Shown one piece after another: positions 1 to 12,371 of a stretch of DNA of 27,937 nt. The stretch is from positions 1 through 27,937 of the forward strand of contig JAUCBJ010006552.1 in assembly GCA_032718475.1 (NCBI GenBank), in the 5' to 3' direction. Each line of letters starts with the position of its first letter. The first letter of the stretch is position 1. This stretch comes from Nemertoderma westbladi (Eukaryota > Xenacoelomorpha > Nemertodermatida > Nemertodermatidae). The notes beneath the pieces were generated by a model, which saw nothing but the letters and a program-made list of their open reading frames with translations, was not told the DNA's origin and searched no databases. The position numbers were made by a program, and so were the translations under genes.

Positions 1-3000
1 ATGGCTGAGTATAGATATATGGCTGAGTATAGATATATGGCTGAGTATAGATATATGGCTGAGTATAGATATATGGCTGAGTATAGATATATGGCTGAGT
101 ATAGATATATGGCTGAGTATAGATATATGGCTGAGTATAGATATATGGCTGAGTATAGATATATGGCTGAGTATAGATATATGGCTGAGTATAGATATAT
201 GGCTGAGTATAGATATATGGCTGAGTATAGATATATGGCTGAGTATAGATATATGGCTGAGTATAGATATATGGCTGAGTATAGATATATGGCTGAGTAT
301 AGATATATGGCTGAGTATAGATATATGGCTGAGTATAGATATATGGCTGAGTATAGATATATGGCTGAGTATAGATATATGGCTGAGTATAGATATATGG
401 CTGAGTATAGATATATGGCTGAGTATAGATATATGGCTGAGTATAGATATATGGCTGAGTATAGATATATGGCTGAGTATAGATATATGGCTGAGTATAG
501 ATATATGGCTGAGTATAGATATATGGCTGAGTATAGATATATGGCTGAGTATAGATATATGGCTGAGTATAGATATATGGCTGAGTATAGATATATGGCT
601 GAGTATAGATATATGGCTGAGTATAGATATATGGCTGAGTATAGATATATGGCTGAGTATAGATATATGGCTGAGTATAGATATATGGCTGAGTATAGAT
701 ATATGGCTGAGTATAGATATATGGCTGAGTATAGATATATGGCTGAGTATAGTATATGGCTGAGTATAGATATATGGCTGAGTATAGATATATGGCTGAG
801 TATAGATATATGGCTGAGTATAGATATATGGCTGAGTATAGATATATGGCTGAGTATAGATATATGGCTGAGTATAGATATATGGCTGAGTATAGATATA
901 TGGCTGAGTATAGATATATGGCTGAGTATAGATATATGGCTGAGTATAGATATATGGCTGAGTATAGATATATGGCTGAGTATAGATATATGGCTGAGTA
1001 TAGATATATGGCTGAGTATAGATATATGGCTGAGTATAGATATATGGCTGAGTATAGATATATGGCTGAGTATAGATATATGGCTGAGTATAGATATATG
1101 GCTGAGTATAGATATATGGCTGAGTATAGATATATGGCTGAGTATAGATATATGGCTGAGTATAGATATATGGCTGAGTATAGATATATGGCTGAGTATA
1201 GATATATGGCTGAGTATAGATATATGGCTGAGTATAGATATATGGCTGAGTATAGATATATGGCTGAGTATAGATATATGGCTGAGTATAGATATATGGC
1301 TGAGTATAGATATATGGCTGAGTATAGATATATGGCTGAGTATAGATATATGGCTGAGTATAGATATATGGCTGAGTATAGATATATGGCTGAGTATAGA
1401 TATATGGCTGAGTATAGATATATGGCTGAGTATAGATATATGGCTGAGTATAGATATATGGCTGAGTATAGATATATGGCTGAGTATAGATATATGGCTG
1501 AGTATAGATATATGGCTGAGTATAGATATATGGCTGAGTATAGATATATGGCTGAGTATAGATATATGGCTGAGTATAGATATATGGCTGAGTATAGATA
1601 TATGGCTGAGTATAGATATATGGCTGAGTATAGATATATGGCTGAGTATAGATATATGGCTGAGTATAGATATATGGCTGAGTATAGATATATGGCTGAG
1701 TATAGATATATGGCTGAGTATAGATATATGGCTGAGTATAGATATATGGCTGAGTATAGATATATGGCTGAGTATAGATATATGGCTGAGTATAGATATA
1801 TGGCTGAGTATAGATATATGGCTGAGTATAGATATATGGCTGAGTATAGATATATGGCTGAGTATAGATATATGGCTGAGTATAGATATATGGCTGAGTA
1901 TAGATATATGGCTGAGTATAGATATATGGCTGAGTATAGATATATGGCTGAGTATAGATATATGGCTGAGTATAGATATATGGCTGAGTATAGATATATG
2001 GCTGAGTATAGATATATGGCTGAGTATAGATATATGGCTGAGTATAGATATATGGCTGAGTATAGATATATGGCTGAGTATAGATATATGGCTGAGTATA
2101 GATATATGGCTGAGTATAGATATATGGCTGAGTATAGATATATGGCTGAGTATAGATATATGGCTGAGTATAGATATATGGCTGAGTATAGATATATGGC
2201 TGAGTATAGATATATGGCTGAGTATAGATATATGGCTGAGTATAGATATATGGCTGAGTATAGATATATGGCTGAGTATAGATATATGGCTGAGTATAGA
2301 TATATGGCTGAGTATAGATATATGGCTGAGTATAGATATATGGCTGAGTATAGATATATGGCTGAGTATAGATATATGGCTGAGTATAGATATATGGCTG
2401 AGTATAGATATATGGCTGAGTATAGATATATGGCTGAGTATAGATATATGGCTGAGTATAGATATATGGCTGAGTATAGATATATGGCTGAGTATAGATA
2501 TATGGCTGAGTATAGATATATGGCTGAGTATAGATATATGGCTGAGTATAGATATATGGCTGAGTATAGATATATGGCTGAGTATAGATATATGGCTGAG
2601 TATAGATATATGGCTGAGTATAGATATATGGCTGAGTATAGATATATGGCTGAGTATAGATATATGGCTGAGTATAGATATATGGCTGAGTATAGATATA
2701 TGGCTGAGTATAGATATATGGCTGAGTATAGATATATGGCTGGTGAGTATAGATATATGGCTGAGTATAGATATATGGCTGAGTATAGATATATGGCTGA
2801 GTATAGATATATGGCTGAGTATAGATATATGGCTGAGTATAGATATATGGCTGAGTATAGATATATGGCTGAGTATAGATATATGGCTGAGTATAGATAT
2901 ATGGCTGAGTATAGATATATGGCTGAGTATAGATATATGGCTGAGTATAGATATATGGCTGAGTATAGATATATGGCTGAGTATAGATATATGGCTGAGT

Positions 3001-4750
3001 ATAGATATATGGCTGAGTATAGATATATGGCTGAGTATAGATATATGGCTGAGTATAGATATATGGCTGAGTATAGATATATGGCTGAGTATAGATATAT
3101 GGCTGAGTATAGATATATGGCTGAGTATAGATATATGGCTGAGTATAGATATATGGCTGAGTATAGATATATGGCTGAGTATAGATATATGGCTGAGTAT
3201 AGATATATGGCTGAGTATAGATATATGGCTGAGTATAGATATATGGCTGAGTATAGATATATGGCTGAGTATAGATATATGGCTGAGTATAGATATATGG
3301 CTGAGTATAGATATATGGCTGAGTATAGATATATGGCTGAGTATAGATATATGGCTGAGTATAGATATATGGCTGAGTATAGATATATGGCTGAGTATAG
3401 ATATATGGCTGAGTATAGATATATGGCTGAGTATAGATATATGGCTGAGTATAGATATATGGCTGAGTATAGATATATGGCTGAGTATAGATATATGGCT
3501 GAGTATAGATATATGGCTGAGTATAGATATATGGCTGAGTATAGATATATGGCTGAGTATAGATATATGGCTGAGTATAGATATATGGCTGAGTATAGAT
3601 ATATGGCTGAGTATAGATATATGGCTGAGTATAGATATATGGCTGAGTATAGATATATGGCTGAGTATAGATATATGGCTGAGTATAGATATATGGCTGA
3701 GTATAGATATATGGCTGAGTAGTATATGGCTGAGTATATGGCTGAGTATAGATATATGGCTGAGTATAGATATATGGCTGGTGAGTATAGATATATGGCT
3801 GAGTATAGATATATGGCTGAATATATGGCTGAGTATAGATATTTGGCTGAGTATAGATATATGGCTGAGTATAGATATATGGCTGAGTATAGATATATGG
3901 CTGAGTATAGATATATGGCTGAGTATAGATATATGGCTGAGTATAGATATATGGCTGAGTATAGATATATGGCTGAGTATAGATATATGGCTGAGTATAG
4001 ATATATGGCTGAGTATAGATATATGGCTGAGTATAGATATATGGCTGAGTATAGATATATGGATGTGTATAGATATATGGCTGAGTATAGATATATGGCT
4101 GAGTATAGATATATGGCTGAGTATAGATATATGGCTGAGTATAGATATATGGCTGAGTATAGATATATGGCTGAGTATAGATATATGGCTGAGTATAGAT
4201 ATATGGCTGAGTATAGATATATGGCTGAGTATAGATATACGGCTGAGTATAGATATATGGCTGAGTATAGATAGATGGCTGAGTATAGATATATGGCTGA
4301 GTATAGATATATGGCTGAGTATAGATATATGGCTGAGTATAGATATATGGCTGAGTATAGATATATGGCTGAGTATAGATATATGGCTGAGTATAGATAT
4401 ATGGCTGAGTATAGATATATGGCTGAGTATAGATATATGGCTGAGTATAGATATATGGCTGAGTATAGATATATGGCTGAGTATAGATATATGGCTGAGT
4501 ATAGATATATGGCTGAGTATAGATATATGGCTGAGTATAGATATATGGTGAGTATAGATATATGGCTGAGTATAGATATATGGCTGAGTATAGATATATG
4601 GCTGAGTATAGATATATGGCTGAGTATAGATATATGGCTGAGTATAGATATATGGCTGAGTATAGATATATGGCTGAGTATATGGCTGAGTATATGGCTG
4701 AGTATAGATATATGGCTGAGTATAGATATATGGTGAGTATAGATATATGA
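1..4750. repeat. 18-bp tandem satellite, about 260 units
   Basis: Head-to-tail repetition of ATGGCTGAGTATAGATAT from the first base of the window, so the left edge of the array lies outside. There are 41 regular units to 738, one 17-bp unit (739-755), 110 regular units (756-2735), one 21-bp unit (2736-2756) and 53 regular units (2757-3710). From 3711 to 4750 units of 12, 15, 17, 18 and 21 bp and base substitutions accumulate, and the array stops at about 4750. Because 18 is a multiple of three, long open frames arise automatically (hexapeptide repeats MAEYRY and WLSIDI). I see no reason to call them genes. Confidence 0.99.
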
Positions 4751-5699
4751 CAACTTCGAATGATTAAATTACTACAAATTGACAATTATTATTATTTTTG
4801 CTGTTATTTTTTTTGTCATGACCCAAAAAAGTGAAACAATACAGTATTATTCATAATTACAAATGATATATGCTGTATTTAGTTAACTGCACTGCACAAT
4901 GTATTGGCAAACCACTGTGTTTGATATTGCAATAACAATAATGTATTAATTAACGACTCGCACAATTCATAATGGCTAGTCCAATATGAGCTTCATCAAT
5001 CGAATACTGTAGGTTGTCGGCGGCTTGATATTCAGAGGCCCAAAGAGCATACAGTTACACAATGTCATTGTATTATTCAAACTATAGTGAATTAGAAACA
5101 ATAACATATGACAATATATACTATATGGATACCACAGTGTCCAGTTACTGAGACTACTGGTACTGCAACCTGCTACATGATTCATTGTAATGCTTTCAAT
5201 GTTATGCAATGCAACTACAATGTCTCATGGTCATTAAATTCCTAAAAATGATTAACGATAAAGCTATTTGAATTGTGTAAAAGTCTTTAGCTTGAATTCA
5301 AGTTGAGGTTGTATTGTGTAGAATGAATTTACTATAGGAGGGCATGTATTTTAATTGTCATAAATTATAATATCAAATAAAAATATAACAGAACATTCCT
5401 GCATTGTAATTGACACGAGCAACAAAGTCCATGATAATAAAGTTTCAGTTTAGCACATATAGTGAGATAATATATTTTTGAAAATAATATTATACCAGAG
5501 GTAATTTTATTATATTTACCCTAAGTGCAAATTATTTATTAAACTCATCCTGAGCACAATTTATTTATTAATGTAGTTACATGCCTCCATATTACAGAGC
5601 AAAGAGACCTAGGCCTACTCATGAAATGAAACAAATAAGTTGGGAACACCTAGCACTTTCTTTAGAATTCTTATGTTACCTCAACATTATAGCAATACT
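4751..5699. other. AT-rich spacer, no gene seen
   Basis: Unique-looking AT-rich DNA between the satellite and LINE-A copy 1. Only short open frames occur (the longest is about 77 codons on the minus strand at 4976-5209), with no recognisable domain. No tRNA, hairpin array or tandem repeat is apparent. Confidence 0.6.
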
Positions 5700-7617
5700 A
5701 CATCGGCATGCTACATTGCAGCTGCATTTATAAGAATGCTGTGCCGGCTTGTCGACAAAATTGTGCCGCCACAACTCCCTATCACCCATAACATTTGCTA
5801 GACCATCCGCATCTTCAAGGCCAGTGTCCTTTAAGATGCGTCTCAAGAAAGTCATGGGCTGTCCACCATGCTTATTCACTCCATGGGGCTACCAAAGCAC
5901 ACGATTATGCACTGGCTGGTCCTCACGGCGAAAGCAATGTCTTTCAATGGGGAGGCGGCTTTGTTCTAGTGTCAAGCTTGGGGGAACCAATGTGACACCT
6001 CCAATGTTATATATTATCTGGTTGGAGATGTGTGAATTGGACTTGACACAGTGAACCCCTTGTAGCATTCTTGTGAATGTGTCATCCATAGATTTGGTGT
6101 CCTCAGCATTTAGAGCCGAGCATGGACACCCATAGAGGAGTACTGGAATTACTGCTGCTCTAAATAATCGGACCTTAAGTCTCCGATTAATTCTCTGTGA
6201 CTTCCAAATCCTGGAAAGCCCATTCAAGGATGCCCATGCCTCTCCCTTACATATTCGAAGGTCCTCACCTGACTTCCGAATCCATGATCCCAGGTAAGAG
6301 AAGTCGTCCACACCTTCCTTTGAGCTTATGCTCTTATGCTCTCTGAGAACTTTGAAAGTTAACTGTCAAAATGTTGGTCTTTTAGGAGTTAATAAAAAGA
6401 ACAACACTAGATGCAGCTTGTTATAATGAGATAAGGACTAAGGAGCCGTTGGGGTCCCTCTAGTGATTCTGAGAGTAATCCTAAGTCATCAGCAAAGTCT
6501 AGATCAGTTAGGTACTTGGCAGGATTTCCTCGACTGCTGGAGCCAGTAGGTGGAGTTACCATCACCACATCATCATTATGATGATCTAAGGACATGCATA
6601 GAACATAGACAACCACAATTATGAACAAGAATGGCGCAAGTGTGTCTCCTTGATGACTCCCCATAATACTTCAAATGGTTCTGCGTCACCGTCAACAGTA
6701 GACACAAATTTTGTCGAACCATCGTATACTGATCTGATTGCTGCAATAATTTCATCAGGAATCCCATATAATAGAAGTATGCTGAACATACGTGAATGAG
6801 AGACTGTGTCAAAGGCCTTGAAGAGAAGAAGTCAACAAAGATTACAGCCAGGTCTTTCTCTTTTGAAAACTTTTCAATTATCCTACTAAGTGCCAAAATG
6901 GGCTCCATGGTCACACGACCTTTATGGAACCCAGTCTGATTTCCACAGAGCAGTCTCTCAATGGTATTCTTGATGCGATTTAATAGAATTGTATTGTATA
7001 GCTTTGCAGCAATCGAGATCAAAGAGATTCACCGAAAAGAACCATAGAGTGTTAGGCAACAATATTTGTTTTGATTGCTTGTGGGACTCTTGTAGTTGTG
7101 TACATGTCTACTATGATGGGATAGATGAGCTTTGAACACTCGGGTATTTAACACACCTTCTACTCCACTGGTCTTAATGCTCTTTGCAGCAGCCTTCACT
7201 TCCACAAAGGAAATTTCGCCATTGGGAATTTGTGGGAGTTCAGACTCAGACACTTTTACTTCTTTAAAGTTATCGGGCAATACACTGTCATTATTGAGGA
7301 GCTTTTCATAGTGGGCCTTCCAACCATTGAGGCGATCGCCTGGTGATTCAGCCTTAACCTTGGTGGTTGGTTGGCTTTTCCGCCCAGTGCGCAGATTGAT
7401 TGATTTCCATGCCTGGGATGATTGCCTGCTGTCGTCAGCATCATTGATGGCATCAACCTGTTGGTTTTAAAGGTCCTGTAGATTAACACAGTACTGCCTG
7501 TTCTGGGACCTAGATGCAGCCTTAACTGCATTTTGACCATTGTAGTCTGTTCGAGTCGGGACTCTTTCTGCGCATTAGAGTTCATTTCGCCACTTCTGAA
7601 CTTCTGGTCACTCCAGG
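5700..7617 (-). mobile_element. LINE-A copy 1 (non-LTR retrotransposon, 5'-truncated, decayed)
   Basis: The sense strand is minus. The 3' end near 5700 matches the 3' end of copy 2 at 21940 (both share the stretch containing GCAGCTGCATTT next to the end), so it is a true element end. The tail is a short TAG-type repeat rather than poly(A): TAGTAT here and (TAG)n in copy 2. Internal identity with copy 2 runs through 5709-6540 (copy 2, 21945-22838), and with the small fragment at 20917-21021 through about 7178-7283. The 5' limit near 7617 is where the reading changes to a PLE reverse transcriptase. No endonuclease domain is recognisable in what remains. The clade is not assigned; the 3' microsatellite tail fits several APE-type LINE clades. 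Confidence 0.88.
5718..7600 (-). pseudogene. LINE-A reverse transcriptase (ORF2) remnant
   Basis: Reading from high to low coordinates: a linker and RT fingers region (about 7600-7030), an RT segment ending in IFVDF at the first catalytic-Asp motif (about 6840-7020), then a G-QGDTLAPF box and a FADD catalytic box (FADD codons 6485-6496), then a thumb/C-terminal region with F-YLGSWI, VIPVLLYGC and a terminal DREL-WR motif (5750-6311). These pieces lie in different frames with stops between them. At least four breaks are visible: after the FVDF motif, around 7030, around 7256-7280 and near 6311-6407. FADD in place of YADD is shared with copy 2, so it is a family trait and not decay. The end lacks the stop codon seen in copy 2. 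Non-functional. Confidence 0.85.
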
Positions 7618-8061
7618 TACCCATAGTGACACCATCTTTCTGAAAGACATAGTTGCCATGGTGATCTAGGAATACAACATCCTTAGTAGCCAACATTGTA
7701 AGATTAATGAGTTTGTCTTTGCTGATTGGTTCACTGTAAAGATACTGCTCATGCTTATACAGTAGATCAGCTGTACCAGTGGGACATTAGTGAATAGACT
7801 TATAAGGTCTTGTGAGTAGAGACGGTTCGTGGGTTCTACCTCTAGTTGGGCGAGACAATCGGCAGAACCCAGCTCTGTTTGATATTTTACCTTCAGGGAG
7901 CACATGAAACATATCCCTGAGAAAACCAGCGAATGGGGATGGCAAATGCTGCCAGGCATAGAGGTTATAGGATGGAGTGGGATGCCAGACTTGTGGACCT
8001 TGGCAAGGCCATAGAGCCTAGGAGGAGTGGAATGCAGGGCAGTAGCCTCGTTAGGAGTTCC
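7618..8061 (-). pseudogene. Penelope-like element reverse transcriptase fragment
   Basis: On the minus strand, from 8061 downward, the open frame reads RLYGLAKVHKSGIPLHPI, then LISLFTNVPL, and after a frame change near 7780 it reads LATKDVVFL and then DGVTMG at about 7620-7640. These are the ordered landmarks of PLE reverse transcriptases: the RLYGLPK-HK-G-PLRPI box, the D-SLFTNVP box carrying a catalytic Asp, and the F--DG-AMGSPL box. In the D-SLFTNVP box the first position is still Asp. The fragment stops inside the last box, where LINE-A begins. Upstream an in-frame TAA (8062-8064) ends it. No GIY-YIG endonuclease or YADD box is present. About 150 codons of a domain usually several hundred long remain. 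PLE identity is inferred from motif memory. Confidence 0.78.
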
Positions 8062-8064
8062 TTA

Positions 8065-8883
8065 TTCTCCTACCCCAAATGCTGACCCCCACCTCGTCCC
8101 TAATGACCACGGCCCCCTGACGGAAGACAACGATCTTATCAGCAATAGGGTGAGGGACCAGTCCGCAATGAGCGTGTCGACCAATATCACAGAAACCTTT
8201 GAGGTCGATTTTAGAATCTAGTTACCATGGCATCTGTTTGAGTTTCTAAAAAGTTTCTAAATCATTACCAAATATGTGTTCCCCTTGTCATAAAAACGTT
8301 GAAGCATTCCAAATATGTTATCAAAAGGAGACCCTATATTTTTAATGGTGGCACCATAAAAATGGATTGGTGGGAGCCATGTAACCATGGAAACAAGAAA
8401 AAAATTTGTCTTAGATGTTCATAAACCAAACCAAGACAATGTTTTACTGAAGTAACATGTATTGTAGTATGTTGAATATTATTATTTTTTTTTTGGACTT
8501 CATATATTATATAGTCTATGTTCGTGATCACATGCGAAGTGAAGCACCCAATGTTCTTGTGAAAAACCCCCGATTGCTATGGTAAACTTTCGTTGCTAAG
8601 AACATTGAAGTGAATTCAAATATATTTTGTAATGTTTAATGCATTATTTAGAAAATTTTTAGAAACCCATCAGTCATTCCCATATTAGGAGGAAAATCAC
8701 CGTTGCTATGGCAATAAATCTTTGCTTTGTTAAATAAAATAACCATAGAAGACCGCACACACTTTTAATTATGACATTTAATTGTATTAATTCCAACATA
8801 TGGAGTAAAGATTTAAAATCAATGAATATATCGTTGCAATAAATTAATAAAATTATTTAATAAAAGAGTTCATGTTAATCATT
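8065..8883. other. AT-rich spacer with CCATGG/CTATGG palindromes
   Basis: No credible coding frame. Four imperfect palindromes of the form GTT(A/G)C(C/T)ATGG-AAC occur at 8221-8234, 8381-8394, about 8573-8587 and 8702-8715. The left third is part of a repeat shared with 12660-12925 (separate entry). Confidence 0.6.
8165..8400 (-). repeat. Diverged interspersed repeat, copy 1 (inverted relative to 12660-12925)
   Basis: Its reverse complement can be followed against 12660-12925: CAAGGGGAACACATATTTGG is shared exactly near the middle (12771-12790 on the plus strand). A GTTTCTAAA/TTTAGAAAC block, CCATGGTAACT-GATTCT and AATCGACCTC-AAGG are also shared. Divergence and small gaps are considerable between the blocks. 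The ends are not clear, so the family type (SINE, MITE or other) is unknown. Confidence 0.65.
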
Positions 8884-9015
8884 AGAGGGGGAGGGGTCGG
8901 TGGACAGGTCTGCAAGGAACATTGCTGTACGTAACGCTGATATAGCTGGAAGGACGCCGGCACACGCTCTATTGTGTACCGCACTGTCTGCTATGGCCCC
9001 GCACAGTGGCACTGT

Positions 9016-11465
9016 TCAGCTGGACGCCAGCAGCTGGGGGTCGCACAGAGTTTGTGGTGAAAACCCGTTTGCGATGAGCTGACCAGTGGTGCGGCACCGA
9101 TAACCAGTTAGATTAGCCGGGTCTATTTCAGACTTTTCAGGGTCGTCTACGACCCCCAAGATTGCGGTTGACGAGGTGAATTTGCTAATACCGAACCAGA
9201 GTTTCCAATAGAAAGCCCGGATTCTATGGATGTGGTCCAGCTGTGCAATATTATTTTCCAAAGTGAAAACGCTGCATCCGTAGGATATAGAAGGGTAAAT
9301 GATGGCAAGCCATAATCGTTTTGTGGTCAACATGGATACAACATTTAATTTAACTTTGGTAGCGAGGTGCATACAGCAGGCAATATCTTTACTATATAAA
9401 TGGGCGTGGTGGCCACCGGGGCCATTTTTCGTTGATAGGACGACCCCTAGATATTCGAAGGTGGGTTGGAATTTTATTGGAGTACCGTTATGCGTCAATA
9501 TGTCATTGTGGCAGAGTCAACCGCCATTTCGGAATTTTACTGCTTTTGTTTTTAATATATTTTGTTGTAAGTTGTTGCGGGAGCATTAGTCAGATAATTT
9601 ATCCAATCCATCCTGGACTGTATCTATCGAGTCACCGGCAATTACGAGGTCATCAGCGTACATGATTACCCAGCAGGCAACTGCCATAATTGCTGCTGGT
9701 AAGTCGGTGACTAGAAGGCTGAACAATAAGGGGGAGAGTTTATCTCCTTTGACTACCCCTACAGTTTGGCTGATTGGTTCTAGAACGTACGGTCCAATAC
9801 AAAGAGATACAAAGTTAATCGCAATTAGCGCCCAAATAACACGTATGAACTTGCTGCTGACACCACAGGCTGATAACTTCTTGCAGAGAGTCTCTCTATT
9901 TACCGAGTCAAACGCCTTTGTAAAGTCGACAAATATACAGTATAGATGGCCGTCAGAAGGCGCTATTGCCATGTTGATACGGCTATATAAAGATTTAACG
10001 GCTATTTTTGTGGAGCGGGCCTTCCGAAAACCGTATTGTTGATCGGGTAGAATGTAATTAGCTTCCGCCCATTTATATAGTCACGAGCTAATGATTGCGG
10101 TGTAAGTTTTAAGTAAACAGAAAAGGAGTTTCGCGGTTAGCAGATTTGTAAAGTGCATTACCCAAGACTCCTCCGCAACATGGTGAGCGGTTGGTTTTGT
10201 TTGAGCTCCACCCTTTAGAATATTCCAGAACACGGATTTATCTGATGCGCAGGTGTCGATTAGCTCGTGTTCCTTGAGAGTTTGGAATAGCTTCCTTTTA
10301 TTATTTAACAGGAGTTTGTAATCTCGCCTTTGATCGTTGTATATCGTCCGGAGTTCGGTCGATGGGTTTACCTGCATCGCATGAAGGCTCGACATTAATT
10401 GTTTCCGTGCCATGTGGCACTGTTTATCAAACCAGGATTTCGATTTCCTCGGTTTCTGTGCAGTTGCAGAGTTCGTGATGGTCGATGTTATATATGTACA
10501 GGCGGTGTCAACACCCTCCCTGAGAGCCGACTCAAATTCGTCTGGGTTCAATAATTCTCCCAGCTTTTCAATGTCTAGTGATTTCACAGCCGATGTTCTT
10601 TGCTGCCATTTCAATGAGTTTCCTCGGGGGATATCTAGGCATTTATCTAGGCATATTTCGTTGTAATGGTTGGTTTAACCTTAAGAGTGATATCATCGGA
10701 AAGCTCGTTTTCTACAAATACGAGATCTATTGTACTGTGTCCATTCCAGGAATAATAAATCTGTATATCATCAGGGTCATTTAGGCACCGCAGACCGGCG
10801 CCCATCAGACCACAGCACAGAGTATCTCTGCGTACTGCCTCAGGTCCATCAATGCGAGAGTTGAAATCCCCCATTAATATAATGGGCAGGCTGCATTTGG
10901 AGCGCATCATATTTAGTGCCAATGCCAGTTCTAGTAGCATATCGGAGGTATCCATCTTCAGATTGAAATAAAATGCCATGATAATTATGTCTCCAACATG
11001 TACTGCAAGGACTGATCTCGAGGTGATCATTTATTTATGTACTATAGAAATTCTCCCATTTATTGCGATCGTTAAACCACCATTTGGGCGACCCAGGTCA
11101 CCTTTCTCGCAGGGGACATTATAACATTTATAACCCGGAATGTTGACATCCGGGTCCAGCGATTTGGTTAACACCAGAATATCGGTATCTATAAATGTGT
11201 TGTCTGTTGTTAAATCTATAGTCAATTGGGTCCCTTCGATGTTCCACAGTATGGTCCGTAGACAGTTAGGATCATTTATCGCATTTGTATTGGGGGGTAT
11301 CAGTAACAAGGGTAACTCAGACAATAGTTTGTGGTTCTCAGCAGTTTGATAATGGTTACACTTAAGTTTATGTTTGTATAAACTACCTGCGTATTTGTAC
11401 GGTTTTAAGCAGCCAATACAGCAGATAGTATGGTTATCTTGGCGGTTTAATGCAGACGTTGGTTG
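9016..11465 (-). pseudogene. LINE-B ORF2: Zn-finger-like N-terminus, APE endonuclease, reverse transcriptase (broken)
   Basis: The frame is open from 11465. A Cys/His cluster (CCIGC at 11409-11423, then YKHKLKCNH) suggests a zinc finger. The APE endonuclease follows: ILWNIEG, DILVLTKS (where the family normally has Glu, here Lys), GDFNSRI and HSTIDLVF. An in-frame TAA at 11031-11033 interrupts it, and the frame shifts near 10620-10650. A linker region (WFDKQCHMARK, FWNILKGG) lies at 10081-10614. The join from the linker to RT appears to have lost part of the fingers region, and an in-frame TGA lies at 10081-10083. RT then shows QQYGFRKARST, FVDFTKAFDSVN, VVKGDKLSPLLF (Lys where Gln is usual) and YADD (9649-9660). 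A further in-frame stop lies near 9586 and another just upstream of 9498, before the C-terminal F-YLGV-LS region. Active-site change plus nonsense codons make this a dead gene. Confidence 0.87.
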
Positions 11466-11534
11466 TCAGTCTGCCGGATTAATGTTTTGGTTGTCAGCTC
11501 GCTGGATCGTCGGAATCCCGCTACCGGTTTGCTG

Positions 11535-12371
11535 TTAATTTAGGGGTAAACGGGGCTGCAGCTTGAGGTTAGCTCTGTCTGAGGAACTTAGATAGTGCCG
11601 TTTAATCATTGCACCTTCTGGCCAGCAAGTAGGCTCGTACACTGCGTTTGCCGCTTCCTGAGATGGGCAAACTATGTGGAAGACTCCGAGTGGATGCAGA
11701 GTGGATGTTGGCTCATCCAGGGGTTGTTCCAATTTGAAGACATGGTCAAATAATATATTCTTTTCCTGCAGATGGACTTTTACCATCTCTGGGGTTGTAT
11801 CCGGTTGGAGACGTCCTACTCGTATATGGAACCGAGCGGGCGGTCTTGCGACTGAACGTCCACGTTCCGCGTCTGGCGGAAGTTGCCGAACTTCCGAAGC
11901 CGGTTGCGATGACGACTGGTCGTTGAACCAGCGTTCTTTTTGTGATAACCTTTGCCGATGGTCGGGACTCCGTAGGCTGCGCTGGTCCTGGTGTAGAACT
12001 GCGCTGTCTAGCAAGGCCCCTAGCTGACCGGCGTCGGTGTGGATCTGACTACGGGTTGCCGGTTGTTTCTGTGGGGTATTAGATCCACTACCAGTACCTT
12101 CGGCTGCGGTACCGGGTGCGGGGGGTGGAAGCGGTTCTCCCCTTAGTAATAATAGGTCTTTACAACGGATTACTTCATGGTTGGCTTGCACCGTTTCTTG
12201 ACGAGCATCCGCGAGACGCCCCAACGCCATTGTGCACATTGCGCACATCTTAGATAGGGCGTCAGTGATTGACTTTTCCTCCTCGTTAGTTGTTTTCTTT
12301 TGCCTGGTTTCTCGTACCATTGATAGGACCTCGCTTTGCAGATTAAGATACACGTTGGCACTTGATTCCAT
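11535..12371 (-). CDS. LINE-B ORF1 protein, RRM-like (278 aa)
   Basis: An uninterrupted 278-codon frame. I choose the ATG at 12371 because the 30 codons upstream are AT-rich and hydrophobic and lie outside the element's composition block. Residues about 10-75 look helical and charged (a possible coiled coil). Residues 80-105 are a Pro/Gly/Ser-rich linker. Residues 130-180 are Gln/Ser/Arg-rich and basic. Residues 180-262 read like an RRM fold (FHIRVGRL-PDTTPEMV, then GVFHIVCPSQEAANAVY). LINE ORF1 proteins of this type bind the element RNA. No CCHC knuckles are present. Its intactness next to a broken ORF2 could be chance or recent insertion. Expression is unproven. Confidence 0.7.
   Translation of the reverse strand: MESSANVYLNLQSEVLSMVRETRQKKTTNEEEKSITDALSKMCAMCTMALGRLADARQETVQANHEVIRCKDLLLLRGEPLPPPAPGTAAEGTGSGSNTPQKQPATRSQIHTDAGQLGALLDSAVLHQDQRSLRSPDHRQRLSQKERWFNDQSSSQPASEVRQLPPDAERGRSVARPPARFHIRVGRLQPDTTPEMVKVHLQEKNILFDHVFKLEQPLDEPTSTLHPLGVFHIVCPSQEAANAVYEPTCWPEGAMIKRHYLSSSDRANLKLQPRLPLN

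Noticed and set aside
1-4750. Long open frames (up to 1516 codons) in the 18-bp satellite
   Set aside because: They result from a stop-free repeat whose period is a multiple of three. There is no codon variation, no start context and no end signal, and the frames change with each odd-length unit.
4976-5209. 77-codon minus-strand frame
   Set aside because: No recognisable motif, AT-rich composition and isolated position.
8027-8221. 64-codon plus-strand frame
   Set aside because: Overlaps the antisense of the PLE fragment and the diverged repeat; no domain.
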